Source of the DNA: Epilithonimonas zeae
GTDB lineage: Bacteria; Bacteroidota; Bacteroidia; Flavobacteriales; Weeksellaceae
Assembly: GCF_900141765.1 (NCBI RefSeq)
Contig: NZ_FSRK01000001.1
Coordinates: forward strand, 1,054,001-1,118,000
Length of the DNA stretch: 64,000 nucleotides
Reading direction: 5' to 3'
Positions 17,649-26,706 of the stretch are shown one piece after another. The first letter of the stretch is position 1, and each line of letters begins with the position of its first letter. A model generated the notes under the pieces. The model saw only the letters and a program-made list of their open reading frames with translations. It made no database searches and had not been told where the DNA came from. The position numbers and the translations under genes were made by a program.

Positions 17649-17672
17649 GTATAAAACGTAAAATTTAAAAAT

Positions 17673-20507
17673 ATGATTCAAAAAACTATGTTTAATTCTA
17701 GCAAAAGAGCTGTTTTATCGACAGCTGTGATCTTCTTTTCGGGAATTTATTTAACTCAGGCTCAGGAAACAAAACCTGTTAAAGACACAACTTCCGACAA
17801 ACAGATTGAAGAAGTTGTTTTGGTAGGTTCCAGAAGTGGCGGACGTTCAAAAGCGGATAGTCCGGTTCCTGTGGATGTTTTTAATTTGAAAGATATCCAA
17901 CAAAGTTTGCCGCAAACCAATATCAATCAGATTCTTAATACGATTGCACCATCTTTTACATCAACCATTCAGACTAATGCGGATGGATCGGATCACTCGG
18001 ATCCTGCGCAGTTGAGAGGATTAGGACCAGACCAGACTTTGGTTTTGGTTAATGGAAAAAGACGTCATAATTCTGCTTTGGTTAATGTTAACGGTGCACC
18101 GGGAAGAGGGACCGTTGGAACAGATTTGAACGCCATTCCAGCTTTTGCACTTTCAAGAATCGAGGTTCTAAGAGATGGTGCTTCTGCACAATATGGTTCT
18201 GATGCGATTGCCGGAGTAATGAACTTACAATTAAAAAGAGATACCGGAAGATTGACAGGACAATTGAATTATGGTGGATATCTAACCAATGCGGCCAAGG
18301 ACCATACAGGTAACTATGATGGACAACAATTTCAATTGGATTTGAACTACGGAAACAAAATTGGAAAAAGAGGCGGTTTCTATAATCTGACTTGGTCTTC
18401 CCAGTTCCGTGATCCAACAAGAAGAGCAGGAACTGAAAGTGCACCAATATATAATGCATATAATGCAATCGAGAAAAGAGCGGCAGAAAATGGTGTGAAT
18501 CTTTCTTCTTATTTCAGTAATATTAATAATTTGAAAGGCTCAGCAGGTGAACAAGATTTTGTGAATCTTATTCATCAATATGCACAAGGAATTAGTTATT
18601 TCAATTCAGTTTCCCCTACGCTTCAATCAGATATTCAGTCTGCAAATAGTATAACAGCGCTTCAAAATGTTCTTAAAACATCGGCATTTACAACAGATCA
18701 GTTAAACTATTTGACAGATCAGGAACTGGCTTACAGAGGACAAACCAGAAACGATTTCAATCAACAGGTTGGTCAATCAAAACTAAACAATCATCAATTA
18801 TTTGCAAATGTTGAAGTTCCTTTGAATGACGATTGGAAAGTTTATACATTCGGAGGTTATTCAATCCGTGATGGTGCTTCTGGTGGTTTCTACAGAAGAC
18901 CAAACCAGGCCAGAACATTTACCGGTTTATACATTGACGGTTATTTGCCAGAGATTCATACCAAGATTCAGGATGTGTCATTGTCTGCAGGAATCAAAGG
19001 AAAATGGGATGGATGGAATGTAGACTTCAGTAACACATTTGGTCAAAACAGTTTTGATTATACCATTGAAAATACTGGGAATACAAGTTTGAGATTCAAT
19101 TCTCCAAATTCTTTCAAAGCTGGTGGATTACAGTTTTTGCAGAATACAATTAATTTAGATTTCAGCAAATCATTTAATTGGTTGGAAGGTGTGAATGTTG
19201 CTTTCGGTGCAGAACAACGTCACGAAAACTTCAAAGAGAATCCGGGTGAAGAAGCTTCTTATACAGCCTATGATGTGAATGGAAATCCACAAACTCCAAC
19301 ATCTGTTAATCCAACTGATTTCTTCGGAGCAGCATTGGCGGGAAGTTCCCAGGTTTTTGCAGGTTTCAGACCAGAAAATAAGACCAATAAGAATAGAAAT
19401 GCTTATGCGGCTTATGCAGATGTCGAATTCAATTTTACGAATTGGTGGCTTGTAGATGCTGCAATTAGATATGAAGATTATTCTGATTTTGGCTCTACTT
19501 TCAATTATAAATTAGCATCAAGAATCAAATTGTCAAACGATCTTAATTTCCGTTTTGCAGGTTCAACGGGTTTTAGAGCACCATCGATTCACCAAATTTA
19601 TTATAATACAACCTCTACATTGTTTACAACACTGCCAGGTGCTTCGGGACCAAGTTTAGTAGAAGTTGGAACATTTAGTAATGATTCTCAATTGGCGCAA
19701 GCTTTCGGAATTCCGAAATTGAAACAAGAAACTTCAAAATCTGTAAGTACAGGATTTACGTATAAGATTCCAGCAATTAATTTGAATATTACAGCAGATG
19801 CTTATTTTATCAGAATTGATGACAGAATTGTTTTAACGGATCAATTCTCAAGACCTACCAATCCAACAACAGAGGCACAAATAGCATTAGCAAATGAATT
19901 TGTAAAAGCTAATGTAAATGCGGCTCAGTTTTTCTCTAATGCTATTGATACGGAGACCAAAGGTTTGGATGTTGTAATTAGCCATACTTTGACAAAAGAA
20001 AGCTTCAAATTCACAAATGATTTTGCAATCAATTTCAACAGAACAATAAAAGTGGGCGATATCCACGCATCCGATTTGTTGAAAAATGCAGGTTTGGAAA
20101 ATACTTATTTTGGCGAAAAATCCAGAATTTATCTAGAAGATTCAGTTCCAAAAGTGAAAGCAAGTTTGTCAAATAATTTTAAATGGAATGATTTCAATTT
20201 CTATTTGAGAAATACCTATTACGGAAAAGTTTATGGTGCTGACAGTGTAGATTTGAACGGTGATGGCGTAGCTCTGTTAAACGAACATCAATTGATTTCG
20301 GATAAAATAATCACAGATTTGTCCATCGGTTATGATATCAACAAAAATTTTAATTTAACTATTGGAACAAACAATTTGTTCGATATTTATCCAACTAAAA
20401 ACGTGACAGCTTCTACAAATAACGACCAGTTCATCTATTCCAGATCCACATCTCAGTTTGGACAGAACGGAAGGTATGTGTTTAGTAAGCTGACGGTTTC
20501 TTTCTAA
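17673..20507 (+). CDS. TonB-dependent outer membrane receptor under SAM-riboswitch control
   Basis: 944 residues with a signal peptide ending YLTQAQ. A TonB-box-like IEEVVLVGSRSGG precedes the plug (QLRGLGPDQTLVLVNGKRRH, EVLRDGASAQYGSDAIAGVMN). A long 22-strand barrel follows, ending in GRYVFSKLTVSF with the terminal aromatic of outer-membrane proteins. It lacks the N-terminal carboxypeptidase-like domain of SusC-type receptors, and no SusD follows. The S-box leader implies repression when SAM is plentiful, so a role in uptake of methionine, another sulfur source or a related cofactor is a reasonable guess. Length is normal. Confidence 0.92.
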   Translation: MIQKTMFNSSKRAVLSTAVIFFSGIYLTQAQETKPVKDTTSDKQIEEVVLVGSRSGGRSKADSPVPVDVFNLKDIQQSLPQTNINQILNTIAPSFTSTIQTNADGSDHSDPAQLRGLGPDQTLVLVNGKRRHNSALVNVNGAPGRGTVGTDLNAIPAFALSRIEVLRDGASAQYGSDAIAGVMNLQLKRDTGRLTGQLNYGGYLTNAAKDHTGNYDGQQFQLDLNYGNKIGKRGGFYNLTWSSQFRDPTRRAGTESAPIYNAYNAIEKRAAENGVNLSSYFSNINNLKGSAGEQDFVNLIHQYAQGISYFNSVSPTLQSDIQSANSITALQNVLKTSAFTTDQLNYLTDQELAYRGQTRNDFNQQVGQSKLNNHQLFANVEVPLNDDWKVYTFGGYSIRDGASGGFYRRPNQARTFTGLYIDGYLPEIHTKIQDVSLSAGIKGKWDGWNVDFSNTFGQNSFDYTIENTGNTSLRFNSPNSFKAGGLQFLQNTINLDFSKSFNWLEGVNVAFGAEQRHENFKENPGEEASYTAYDVNGNPQTPTSVNPTDFFGAALAGSSQVFAGFRPENKTNKNRNAYAAYADVEFNFTNWWLVDAAIRYEDYSDFGSTFNYKLASRIKLSNDLNFRFAGSTGFRAPSIHQIYYNTTSTLFTTLPGASGPSLVEVGTFSNDSQLAQAFGIPKLKQETSKSVSTGFTYKIPAINLNITADAYFIRIDDRIVLTDQFSRPTNPTTEAQIALANEFVKANVNAAQFFSNAIDTETKGLDVVISHTLTKESFKFTNDFAINFNRTIKVGDIHASDLLKNAGLENTYFGEKSRIYLEDSVPKVKASLSNNFKWNDFNFYLRNTYYGKVYGADSVDLNGDGVALLNEHQLISDKIITDLSIGYDINKNFNLTIGTNNLFDIYPTKNVTASTNNDQFIYSRSTSQFGQNGRYVFSKLTVSF

Positions 20508-20541
20508 TTAAAAAATTTCTTAAGGTTTTTATTTTGTTTCG

Positions 20542-20576
20542 AAATGGCATCGGGATTTTTCCTGATGCCATTTTTG
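20542..20576 (+). terminator. rho-independent terminator after the TonB receptor
   Basis: ATGGCATCGGG and CCTGATGCCAT arms (one mismatch) with T-runs on both sides of a short loop. Confidence 0.75.
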
Positions 20577-20579
20577 TTT

Positions 20580-20653
20580 AACACAAAGGCACAAAGGATA
20601 ATTTGTGCCTTGAAACACTCTCTAAAACAAATATATCCTCGTGTCTTTGTGTT
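20580..20653. repeat. imperfect intergenic inverted repeat
   Basis: AACACAAAGGCAC on the left and GTGTCTTTGTGTT on the right, partly complementary beyond these arms. It separates the TonB receptor from the convergent copper ATPase gene. Related short motifs occur near 9.5 and 23.3 kb. Confidence 0.45.
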
Positions 20654-20666
20654 TAACTTTACATTG

Positions 20667-23297
20667 TTAAATATCTAATTTAACATTATTCAATCTCAAA
20701 GAATTTAGAATTACAGAAACCGAACTAAAGCTCATTGCTGCTGCCGCAATCATCGGACTTAACAAAATTCCGAAGAAAGGGTAGAGCAAACCTGCAGCTA
20801 ACGGAATTCCCAAAACATTATAAATAAAAGCAAAGAATAAGTTTTCCTTGATGTTTTTCAAAAGTTTTTCACTCAATATTTTTGATTTGGCAACACCTAA
20901 GATATCGCCTTTTAACAAAGTTATTTCAGCACTTTCTATCGCAGCATCTGTTCCAGTTCCCATTGCAATTCCGATATTGGATTGAGCCAGAGCTGGCGCA
21001 TCATTTATTCCGTCGCCGGTCATCGCTACAATTTTTCCTTCGCTTTGAAGTTTTTTAATTTCATTCATTTTATCTTCAGGAAGACAATTGGCTTTGAAAT
21101 TTTTGATTCCGAGTTCTGCTGCAACTGCTTTTGCTGTATGTTCGTTATCGCCAGTCATCATTATCACTTCGATGTTTTGAGAATGAAGATATTCGATGGC
21201 TTGTTTTGAGGTTGATTTTATTTTGTCCGAGAAGCTCAGGAATCCAAGAACTTTCCCAGATTTTGCGAGATAAGAAATCGTCTTAGCTTCATCCTGTTTC
21301 TGAATCACTTTTTGTTTTAATGACTCAGGAATTTCGATGTTGAAATGTTTCAATAAAGCTTCATTTCCAAGTAAAACTTCTTCATTAAGAACAGTTCCTT
21401 TTACGCCTTTTCCGGAAATATTTTCGAAATCCTGAACTTTTTCAAATTGTAAATTTTCGGTTTTAAATTTGTCTAAAACAGCATTCGATAAAGGATGTTC
21501 TGAATTCTGATTTAATGAGCCGGCTAATTTTAAAATTTCATTTTTATCAGCATTTTCAAATATTTCGATGTTGTCAAGACTTGGTTTTCCTTCTGTCAAA
21601 GTTCCAGTTTTGTCAGTAATCAGAACATTGATTTTGTGCATCTCTTCCAGCGCTTCGGCATTCTTAATCAAAATTCCATTCTGCGCACCTTTTCCAATTC
21701 CGACCATCAAACTCATTGGTGTTGCTAAACCAAGCGCACACGGACAAGCGACGATTAGAACTGCGACTGCATTCACAAATGCATGAATCAACTTATTTTC
21801 GCCACCGAAAATATACCACAGAACGAACGTCAAAACCGAAATCGCAATCACAGTCGGTACAAATATCTTTGAGATTTTATCCGCCAATTTCTGAATCGGC
21901 GCTTTGCTTCGGCTGGCTTCGTTTACCATTTTGATGATTTGAGAAAGTAAAGTTTCATCACCAACTTTTTCAGCTTTCATCAGAAAACTTCCATTTCCGT
22001 TGATGGTTCCGGAAGTAACTTTGTCATTGGATTTTTTCTCTACAGGAATCGGTTCTCCTGTAATCATCGATTCATCAACGTTGGAATTTCCTTCAGTAAT
22101 TTTCCCGTCAACAGGAATTTTTTCGCCTGGTTTTACTCTTAATATATTATTGATTTTAACTTCTGCTAATGATACTTTTTTTTCGTTTCCGTCAATAATC
22201 AAATTGGCTGTGTCGGGTGAAAGATTCATCAACGCTTCGATCGCTTTTCCAGTTTTCATATGTGCTCTGGCTTCCATCATCTGTCCCATTATCACCAAAG
22301 TCAGAATCACACAAATAGATTCAAAATAGAGTGGGATGCTTCCGCCATGAGATAATTCGTGAGGTAAAATATCGGAAATACATAAAGCGATTAAACTAAA
22401 AATCATAGCTGCAGCAACACCCAAAGCAATCAATGAAAACATATTGAGGTTCCAGGTTTTGAAAGAAATCCAACCGCGTTTCATCACAAACCAACCGGCA
22501 TAAAATAGAACCGGCAATGTCAGAATCAATTCCAAAATTCCTTGAACCTGATGAGAAAATGGCCAATTGATAAACATTCCGCCCATCGATAAGATGAAAA
22601 CAGGAACAGTGAACCCTAAAGCCGTCCAGAATTTTGTTTTTAATAATTTGTAATTTTCATCTTCGTGATCGTTATCTTTTGACGGTTTTGGAACGAGATC
22701 CATTCCGCAGATTGGGCAATTTCCGGGTTCGTTTTGTACAATCTCGGGATGCATTGGGCAAGTATATTCAACAGTTTTCTTTTCCGGAATTTTGACCAAA
22801 TCCATTCCGCAAACCGGACAGCCGACGTTGGAATCATAAACTTTATCGCCTTCGCAGAACATTGGACAATAGTATTTGCCTGAGTTCTTATCGGTTTCTA
22901 GTTTAAAGTTTTGAGTTTCGGGTTTTGAATGTTGAACATTAAACTCAGAATTTTGAACTAATTCCTGCGTAATTTCTTCCAAATGCATATGACAAACCGG
23001 ACAACCCGAATCCGATTCATAAGTCTTGTCGCCTTCACAGAACATCGGGCAAAAATAATCCCCGATTTTATCTTTGAAACTTTCCGGTAGGTTAGTTTTG
23101 GAGTATGTCTGAGGTTTGTTTTTGTGGTCATCACGTTCTTCTATCGGAACCAGAAACATATTACAAACCGGACATCTGCCTTGTTTGAAATAGAGTTTTT
23201 CGCCTTCACATTCCATTGGGCAATAGTAAACGGAACTTGGAGAGATTCTTTGATTGGGATGAAGGTGGTCGTGGTTATGGTGATTGTGATTTTCCAT
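20667..23297 (-). CDS. copper-type P1B ATPase with four N-terminal metal-binding motifs
   Basis: 876 residues. A His-rich start ([10 protein letters not shown]) leads into four heavy-metal-binding modules of the form YxCPM...CPxCxM at about 24-52, 80-108, 141-169 and 177-205. No classical HMA (GMTCxxC) domain is present. The transport core has the CPC motif [11 protein letters not shown], phosphorylation site DKTGTLT, TGE loop (MITGEPIP) and hinge GDGINDAP. This marks a copper (or silver) exporter of the inner membrane. An AraC regulator with a CxxC domain lies about 8 kb away on the same strand; a link is only possible. Convergent with the TonB receptor. Confidence 0.93.
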   Translation of the reverse strand: MENHNHHNHDHLHPNQRISPSSVYYCPMECEGEKLYFKQGRCPVCNMFLVPIEERDDHKNKPQTYSKTNLPESFKDKIGDYFCPMFCEGDKTYESDSGCPVCHMHLEEITQELVQNSEFNVQHSKPETQNFKLETDKNSGKYYCPMFCEGDKVYDSNVGCPVCGMDLVKIPEKKTVEYTCPMHPEIVQNEPGNCPICGMDLVPKPSKDNDHEDENYKLLKTKFWTALGFTVPVFILSMGGMFINWPFSHQVQGILELILTLPVLFYAGWFVMKRGWISFKTWNLNMFSLIALGVAAAMIFSLIALCISDILPHELSHGGSIPLYFESICVILTLVIMGQMMEARAHMKTGKAIEALMNLSPDTANLIIDGNEKKVSLAEVKINNILRVKPGEKIPVDGKITEGNSNVDESMITGEPIPVEKKSNDKVTSGTINGNGSFLMKAEKVGDETLLSQIIKMVNEASRSKAPIQKLADKISKIFVPTVIAISVLTFVLWYIFGGENKLIHAFVNAVAVLIVACPCALGLATPMSLMVGIGKGAQNGILIKNAEALEEMHKINVLITDKTGTLTEGKPSLDNIEIFENADKNEILKLAGSLNQNSEHPLSNAVLDKFKTENLQFEKVQDFENISGKGVKGTVLNEEVLLGNEALLKHFNIEIPESLKQKVIQKQDEAKTISYLAKSGKVLGFLSFSDKIKSTSKQAIEYLHSQNIEVIMMTGDNEHTAKAVAAELGIKNFKANCLPEDKMNEIKKLQSEGKIVAMTGDGINDAPALAQSNIGIAMGTGTDAAIESAEITLLKGDILGVAKSKILSEKLLKNIKENLFFAFIYNVLGIPLAAGLLYPFFGILLSPMIAAAAMSFSSVSVILNSLRLNNVKLDI

Positions 23298-23501
23298 TTT
23301 TATTGTTTGTTTTTAACACAAAGAGCAGAATTTTTTATTAGCAATTCGATGTTTTTAAGGTGACAAAGATTACTTAGCTTCGCTCAGTTTGTAATGATGA
23401 ATACAAATTTCTGAAAAATAGATGCCAATCAGTTACAAATAAATGGAAAGATGTTATACTTCAGTTTTAGGATTTTTTGCGAAATGATTTTGTTGCAAAG
23501 A

Positions 23502-24938
23502 TTAATCTAATTTTAATATTAAGTTTTGGTCAGGAGATTTATCAGCATTCTTAGCATAATTGGGTGCAGATATCCATCTCGTATTGTTGATGACCAGTTT
23601 GAACTGATATTCTTTACCTTTTTCAAATTGTGATTTTGGGACGGCTAATTCAAAAGTGTTGGTGTTTTTTTTTGTCATTTGAAATGCTTTGTTTTCCACA
23701 TTCCAATCATTGAATGTCCCTGCAACTGCAACACTTTTTACCAGACTGTTGTCCAGCTTTTCATCGTGCGTGTAAGTGAAAATAACTTTGTCGCCATCAA
23801 GTCGGTAACCATAAATTTCCCTTTGCTTATGAATTAGTAAATCATTAGAAATATCAAATGTAGCGTTGCTGAGAATCTCGCCGGTTTCCGGCCCGCTGAT
23901 ATTGACCATTATAATAATACCCAAATTCTGTTCGGGAAATACAGAAAACATCACCTGATTTCCATAAGCACCGCCGTGCTTGAAAGCATATTTGCCAAAT
24001 TCTGAGATGTAAATACGATCCCAAAAATAGCCGTACGAATCTTGATTGCTGTCGGTATTCATCCGTTGTGATTCCTGAACCGTATTGTTCTGACTGTCCA
24101 ATTCGAACTTCAAAAACTTCATCAGATCTTCCAGTGTAGATTTGGTTTGCATACCAGCAGAACCCCATAATTTACTCGCATAATGAGGCATCAAAACGTG
24201 ATTGGAATTATAACCATTAGCTAAATTTTCTTCTGGTTTCAAAGTGAATTTTGTGTGATTCATTTTCAGTTTTGACCACAGATTTTTCTTTAATAATTGT
24301 TCAAACGGTTCCTGATAAATATTCTCAAGCACCAATCCTGCGAGCTCCAGACTTGGATTACTGTAAAGGTATTTTGTTCCGGGAATTGTGTCTGGTTTTA
24401 CAGCTTTAAGGTCACGCAAAAAATCAGACTTAGAATAATTTTTGTACAGCTCTACCAGTTTGAAAGTTGTATTGTTATCAAATGTTTTCATAATCTCTCT
24501 ATCATCCGGCAAAACACTTGGTATTGCTGATTTGTAGGAAATTAAATCTTTGATTGTGACTGGTTTTCCATTGTACTGCAGATTGGGATAATCGCCTTTC
24601 AGATATTTTCTGATGTCATTATCCAAACTAATTTTTTTATCTAAAACGGCTTGTGCCAGTAAATAACCTGTCATCACTTTCGTCACAGAAGCAATTTCAA
24701 AATAGGTATTGTTATCTGCTTTATTGCCTTTTCCTTTATCAATCTCGCCATAATGCTTCGTATAAATTTTTCCATCTTTTATGATACCGATGGACACAGA
24801 ATAGGCTTTGGATTTTTCAAATAAAGATTTTGAGTTTTTATCCATCGTCGAGTAGAGGGAAGTGTCTTGATTGTTTTTGTTTTGACTGAAAATCGAAGTG
24901 CTAATTAGCATTAATAAGAAAAAGATTGCTTTGCCCAT
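23502..24938 (-). CDS. secreted serine hydrolase (beta-lactamase/PBP family) with C-terminal starch-binding-like domain
   Basis: 478 residues with a signal peptide ending SIFSQ. The class C beta-lactamase/DD-peptidase core has S84-VTK (ASVTKVMTG), Y192-SN (YLYSNPSLE) and a late HGG (FKHGGAYGN). After about residue 380 a separate beta domain reads VAVAGTFNDWNVENKAF and ends with QFKLVINNTRW. This resembles the CBM48/AMPK glycogen-binding E-set domain. Families of this kind include esterases and peptidases; true beta-lactamase activity is uncertain. The pairing suggests activity near a polysaccharide. Start and length look normal. Confidence 0.82.
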   Translation of the reverse strand: MGKAIFFLLMLISTSIFSQNKNNQDTSLYSTMDKNSKSLFEKSKAYSVSIGIIKDGKIYTKHYGEIDKGKGNKADNNTYFEIASVTKVMTGYLLAQAVLDKKISLDNDIRKYLKGDYPNLQYNGKPVTIKDLISYKSAIPSVLPDDREIMKTFDNNTTFKLVELYKNYSKSDFLRDLKAVKPDTIPGTKYLYSNPSLELAGLVLENIYQEPFEQLLKKNLWSKLKMNHTKFTLKPEENLANGYNSNHVLMPHYASKLWGSAGMQTKSTLEDLMKFLKFELDSQNNTVQESQRMNTDSNQDSYGYFWDRIYISEFGKYAFKHGGAYGNQVMFSVFPEQNLGIIIMVNISGPETGEILSNATFDISNDLLIHKQREIYGYRLDGDKVIFTYTHDEKLDNSLVKSVAVAGTFNDWNVENKAFQMTKKNTNTFELAVPKSQFEKGKEYQFKLVINNTRWISAPNYAKNADKSPDQNLILKLD

Positions 24939-25030
24939 AAAATGAGATTAGTTTTTGTTGATTAAGTTTTAATAATCAGACAAGCAACAATGGATTTTTA
25001 TTACATCGATTATAATAATTAAAAAAACAA

Positions 25031-25054
25031 AACCTTCAGAAACTTCTGAAGGTT
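25031..25054 (-). terminator. minus-strand terminator
   Basis: Perfect AACCTTCAGAA / TTCTGAAGGTT hairpin, with an A-rich stretch on its plus-strand left side that reads as a T-run on the minus strand. It follows the gene starting near 25.57 kb. Confidence 0.75.
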
Positions 25055-25082
25055 GATATTATAAAGTAAAAACACTGAAAGT

Positions 25083-25568
25083 TTATTTTCTAGGTTTCAA
25101 AGACAAATTATCCACATACACAGCTTGATGCACACCGTTTAATAGAACTTTCAAACCAACGTGACTATCCTTTTTCAGAGTAATGTTGATGATTTTTTTC
25201 TCTTTTGTAATTTCTTGAGGTTTAGCAATGGAAACAAAAGATTTCGAATCAGTTGCTTTACCTACTGAGAAAATTTCAAGGGAAGTTTCTCCACCGTTAT
25301 CTGTAATGTCAAGGCTCAAAGTATAGTTTCCAGCTTTTACTTTTGGCGTGATGAGATACATATTTTCTTTTGGATCTGTCATCGAGTAAAAAATCACTTT
25401 CTTCTCACTGGCGTACAGCATTGCTTTTCCTTTTTGAACTGTCCAGCACTTGTCAATATCTTTCCAGTTGTCAAAGTTTTCTGTGATTGTTGTGACTGTT
25501 TTGCATTGTGCATTGGCTGTGATTAATCCACCAAAAGCCAAGATTCCTCCGAATATTATTTTTCTCAT
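25083..25568 (-). CDS. secreted beta-sandwich protein of unknown function
   Basis: 161 residues with a signal peptide ending TANAQ. The rest is a single predicted jelly-roll: ENFDNWKDIDKCW near the start, YLITPKVKAGNYTLSLDI in the middle, and a closing VYVDNLSLKP. This order is typical of cleaved-adhesin or carbohydrate-binding modules used in Bacteroidota exoproteins. No catalytic residues or sorting tail are seen. Probably periplasmic or secreted. A clean terminator follows and no operon partner is obvious. Confidence 0.65.
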   Translation of the reverse strand: MRKIIFGGILAFGGLITANAQCKTVTTITENFDNWKDIDKCWTVQKGKAMLYASEKKVIFYSMTDPKENMYLITPKVKAGNYTLSLDITDNGGETSLEIFSVGKATDSKSFVSIAKPQEITKEKKIINITLKKDSHVGLKVLLNGVHQAVYVDNLSLKPRK

Positions 25569-25653
25569 TTTTATTGAAATATTATGCTGTAAAAATAGCT
25601 AAAAAAGAGATTGTTGCAAAGTTTATTTTTAATGAATCTAAATAGCGGTGCAT

Positions 25654-26691
25654 TTAACTACGAGTGTTCTCAAAAAACTTAACCGCTTCCACAACATTCC
25701 CATCCAAAAGCAAATTATCGAAATTGTCTTTTTTGGAAACGAAAACATCAGGAATAATTTGTTCATAATAATTGCCATATCTGTCGCTGTCGTAGCCAAT
25801 CGTAATCGCCATCGTGCTGCCAAAAGGTAAAGTATATTGGGTATTGGCGGTTGTTGCACCGTAGGTTTTTTCGCCGATGAAAATAGTGTTTGGTCTGCCC
25901 TTGAAAGCAAGTGCTGCCACTTCTCCAGAACTCCCGGTAAAAGGTCCAATGATTACTGTGACTTTTGCCTTGTCCATCAATTCGCCTTTTGGATTGATGA
26001 ATGCTGGTTTTTTGGAGCCGTCCAGATATTTTCCTTGGTTCAGTTTTATTTTAGAAATCATCTTTTTATTGCCGTCCAAAGTTCCCCAAACCGCATTGTC
26101 GCCTAACAAATCATACAAAGCCAAAAGCATTGGTGTAGAGTTTCCGCCGGTGTTGAATCTCAAATCAAGAATCCAGCCTTCGGGTTTATTGTTGGATTTG
26201 ATTTCTGCAATCTTGTCATAAAGTGGTTGCGCAATTTTGTTGATGTTCTCCGGACTAAGGTCGAAAAATAACATATTAGGCATCAGAATGTAGCCGTATT
26301 TTTCATCAATCATTTTAGCTTCGAAAGCAGGTTTGGTATCAAATTTCTTTTTCCATTGCTCAGAAAAATCATCTTTTGTAATGACTTTTCCCGTTCCCGA
26401 ATATTTTTTGTTATTGTAGAAAATCAAACAATGATTGGCGTTTACTTTATCGAAGAACGGTTTGATTTCGGTTAAGGATTTTTCGAAATTATCATAACTT
26501 TTTAGTCTGTCTTTTGTTTCGGATTCTACAGTTTTCCAATCAACAGATTTTCTGTTGAGGTAACTTTTTTCTAAAACCGAAAACAGCTCATTATAAAAAA
26601 CGTTGATGCTGTCTTGTGGCGTTTTTTGCTTTTGCGCTTTCAGACCTAAGGACAAACTGAGAATAGAAAATATGGTTATTGTTTTTTTCAT
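25654..26691 (-). CDS. S41 family (C-terminal processing) peptidase
   Basis: 345 residues with a signal peptide ending LKAQ. The peptidase core shows WILDLRFNTGGNSTPML, then GPFTGSSGEVAALAF with the candidate nucleophile Ser, then FIGEKTYGATTA carrying the expected Lys. This fits the S41 Ser-Lys fold. No PDZ domain is clear. The hydrolase gene upstream on the same strand ends 15 bases before this start, so they likely form a two-gene operon. Substrate unknown; the family processes secreted or misfolded envelope proteins. Confidence 0.82.
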   Translation of the reverse strand: MKKTITIFSILSLSLGLKAQKQKTPQDSINVFYNELFSVLEKSYLNRKSVDWKTVESETKDRLKSYDNFEKSLTEIKPFFDKVNANHCLIFYNNKKYSGTGKVITKDDFSEQWKKKFDTKPAFEAKMIDEKYGYILMPNMLFFDLSPENINKIAQPLYDKIAEIKSNNKPEGWILDLRFNTGGNSTPMLLALYDLLGDNAVWGTLDGNKKMISKIKLNQGKYLDGSKKPAFINPKGELMDKAKVTVIIGPFTGSSGEVAALAFKGRPNTIFIGEKTYGATTANTQYTLPFGSTMAITIGYDSDRYGNYYEQIIPDVFVSKKDNFDNLLLDGNVVEAVKFFENTRS

Positions 26692-26706
26692 AGCTGTAAT
26701 TTAGAA

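Noticed and set aside
18088-18468. Open minus-strand frame inside the TonB receptor gene
   Set aside because: Shadow of a strong coding region; His/Leu-rich noise.
23331-23400. Riboswitch or repeat-rich leader before the copper ATPase
   Set aside because: Only a short CTTCGCTCAG fragment of a repeat is visible and no conserved RNA core is recognised.
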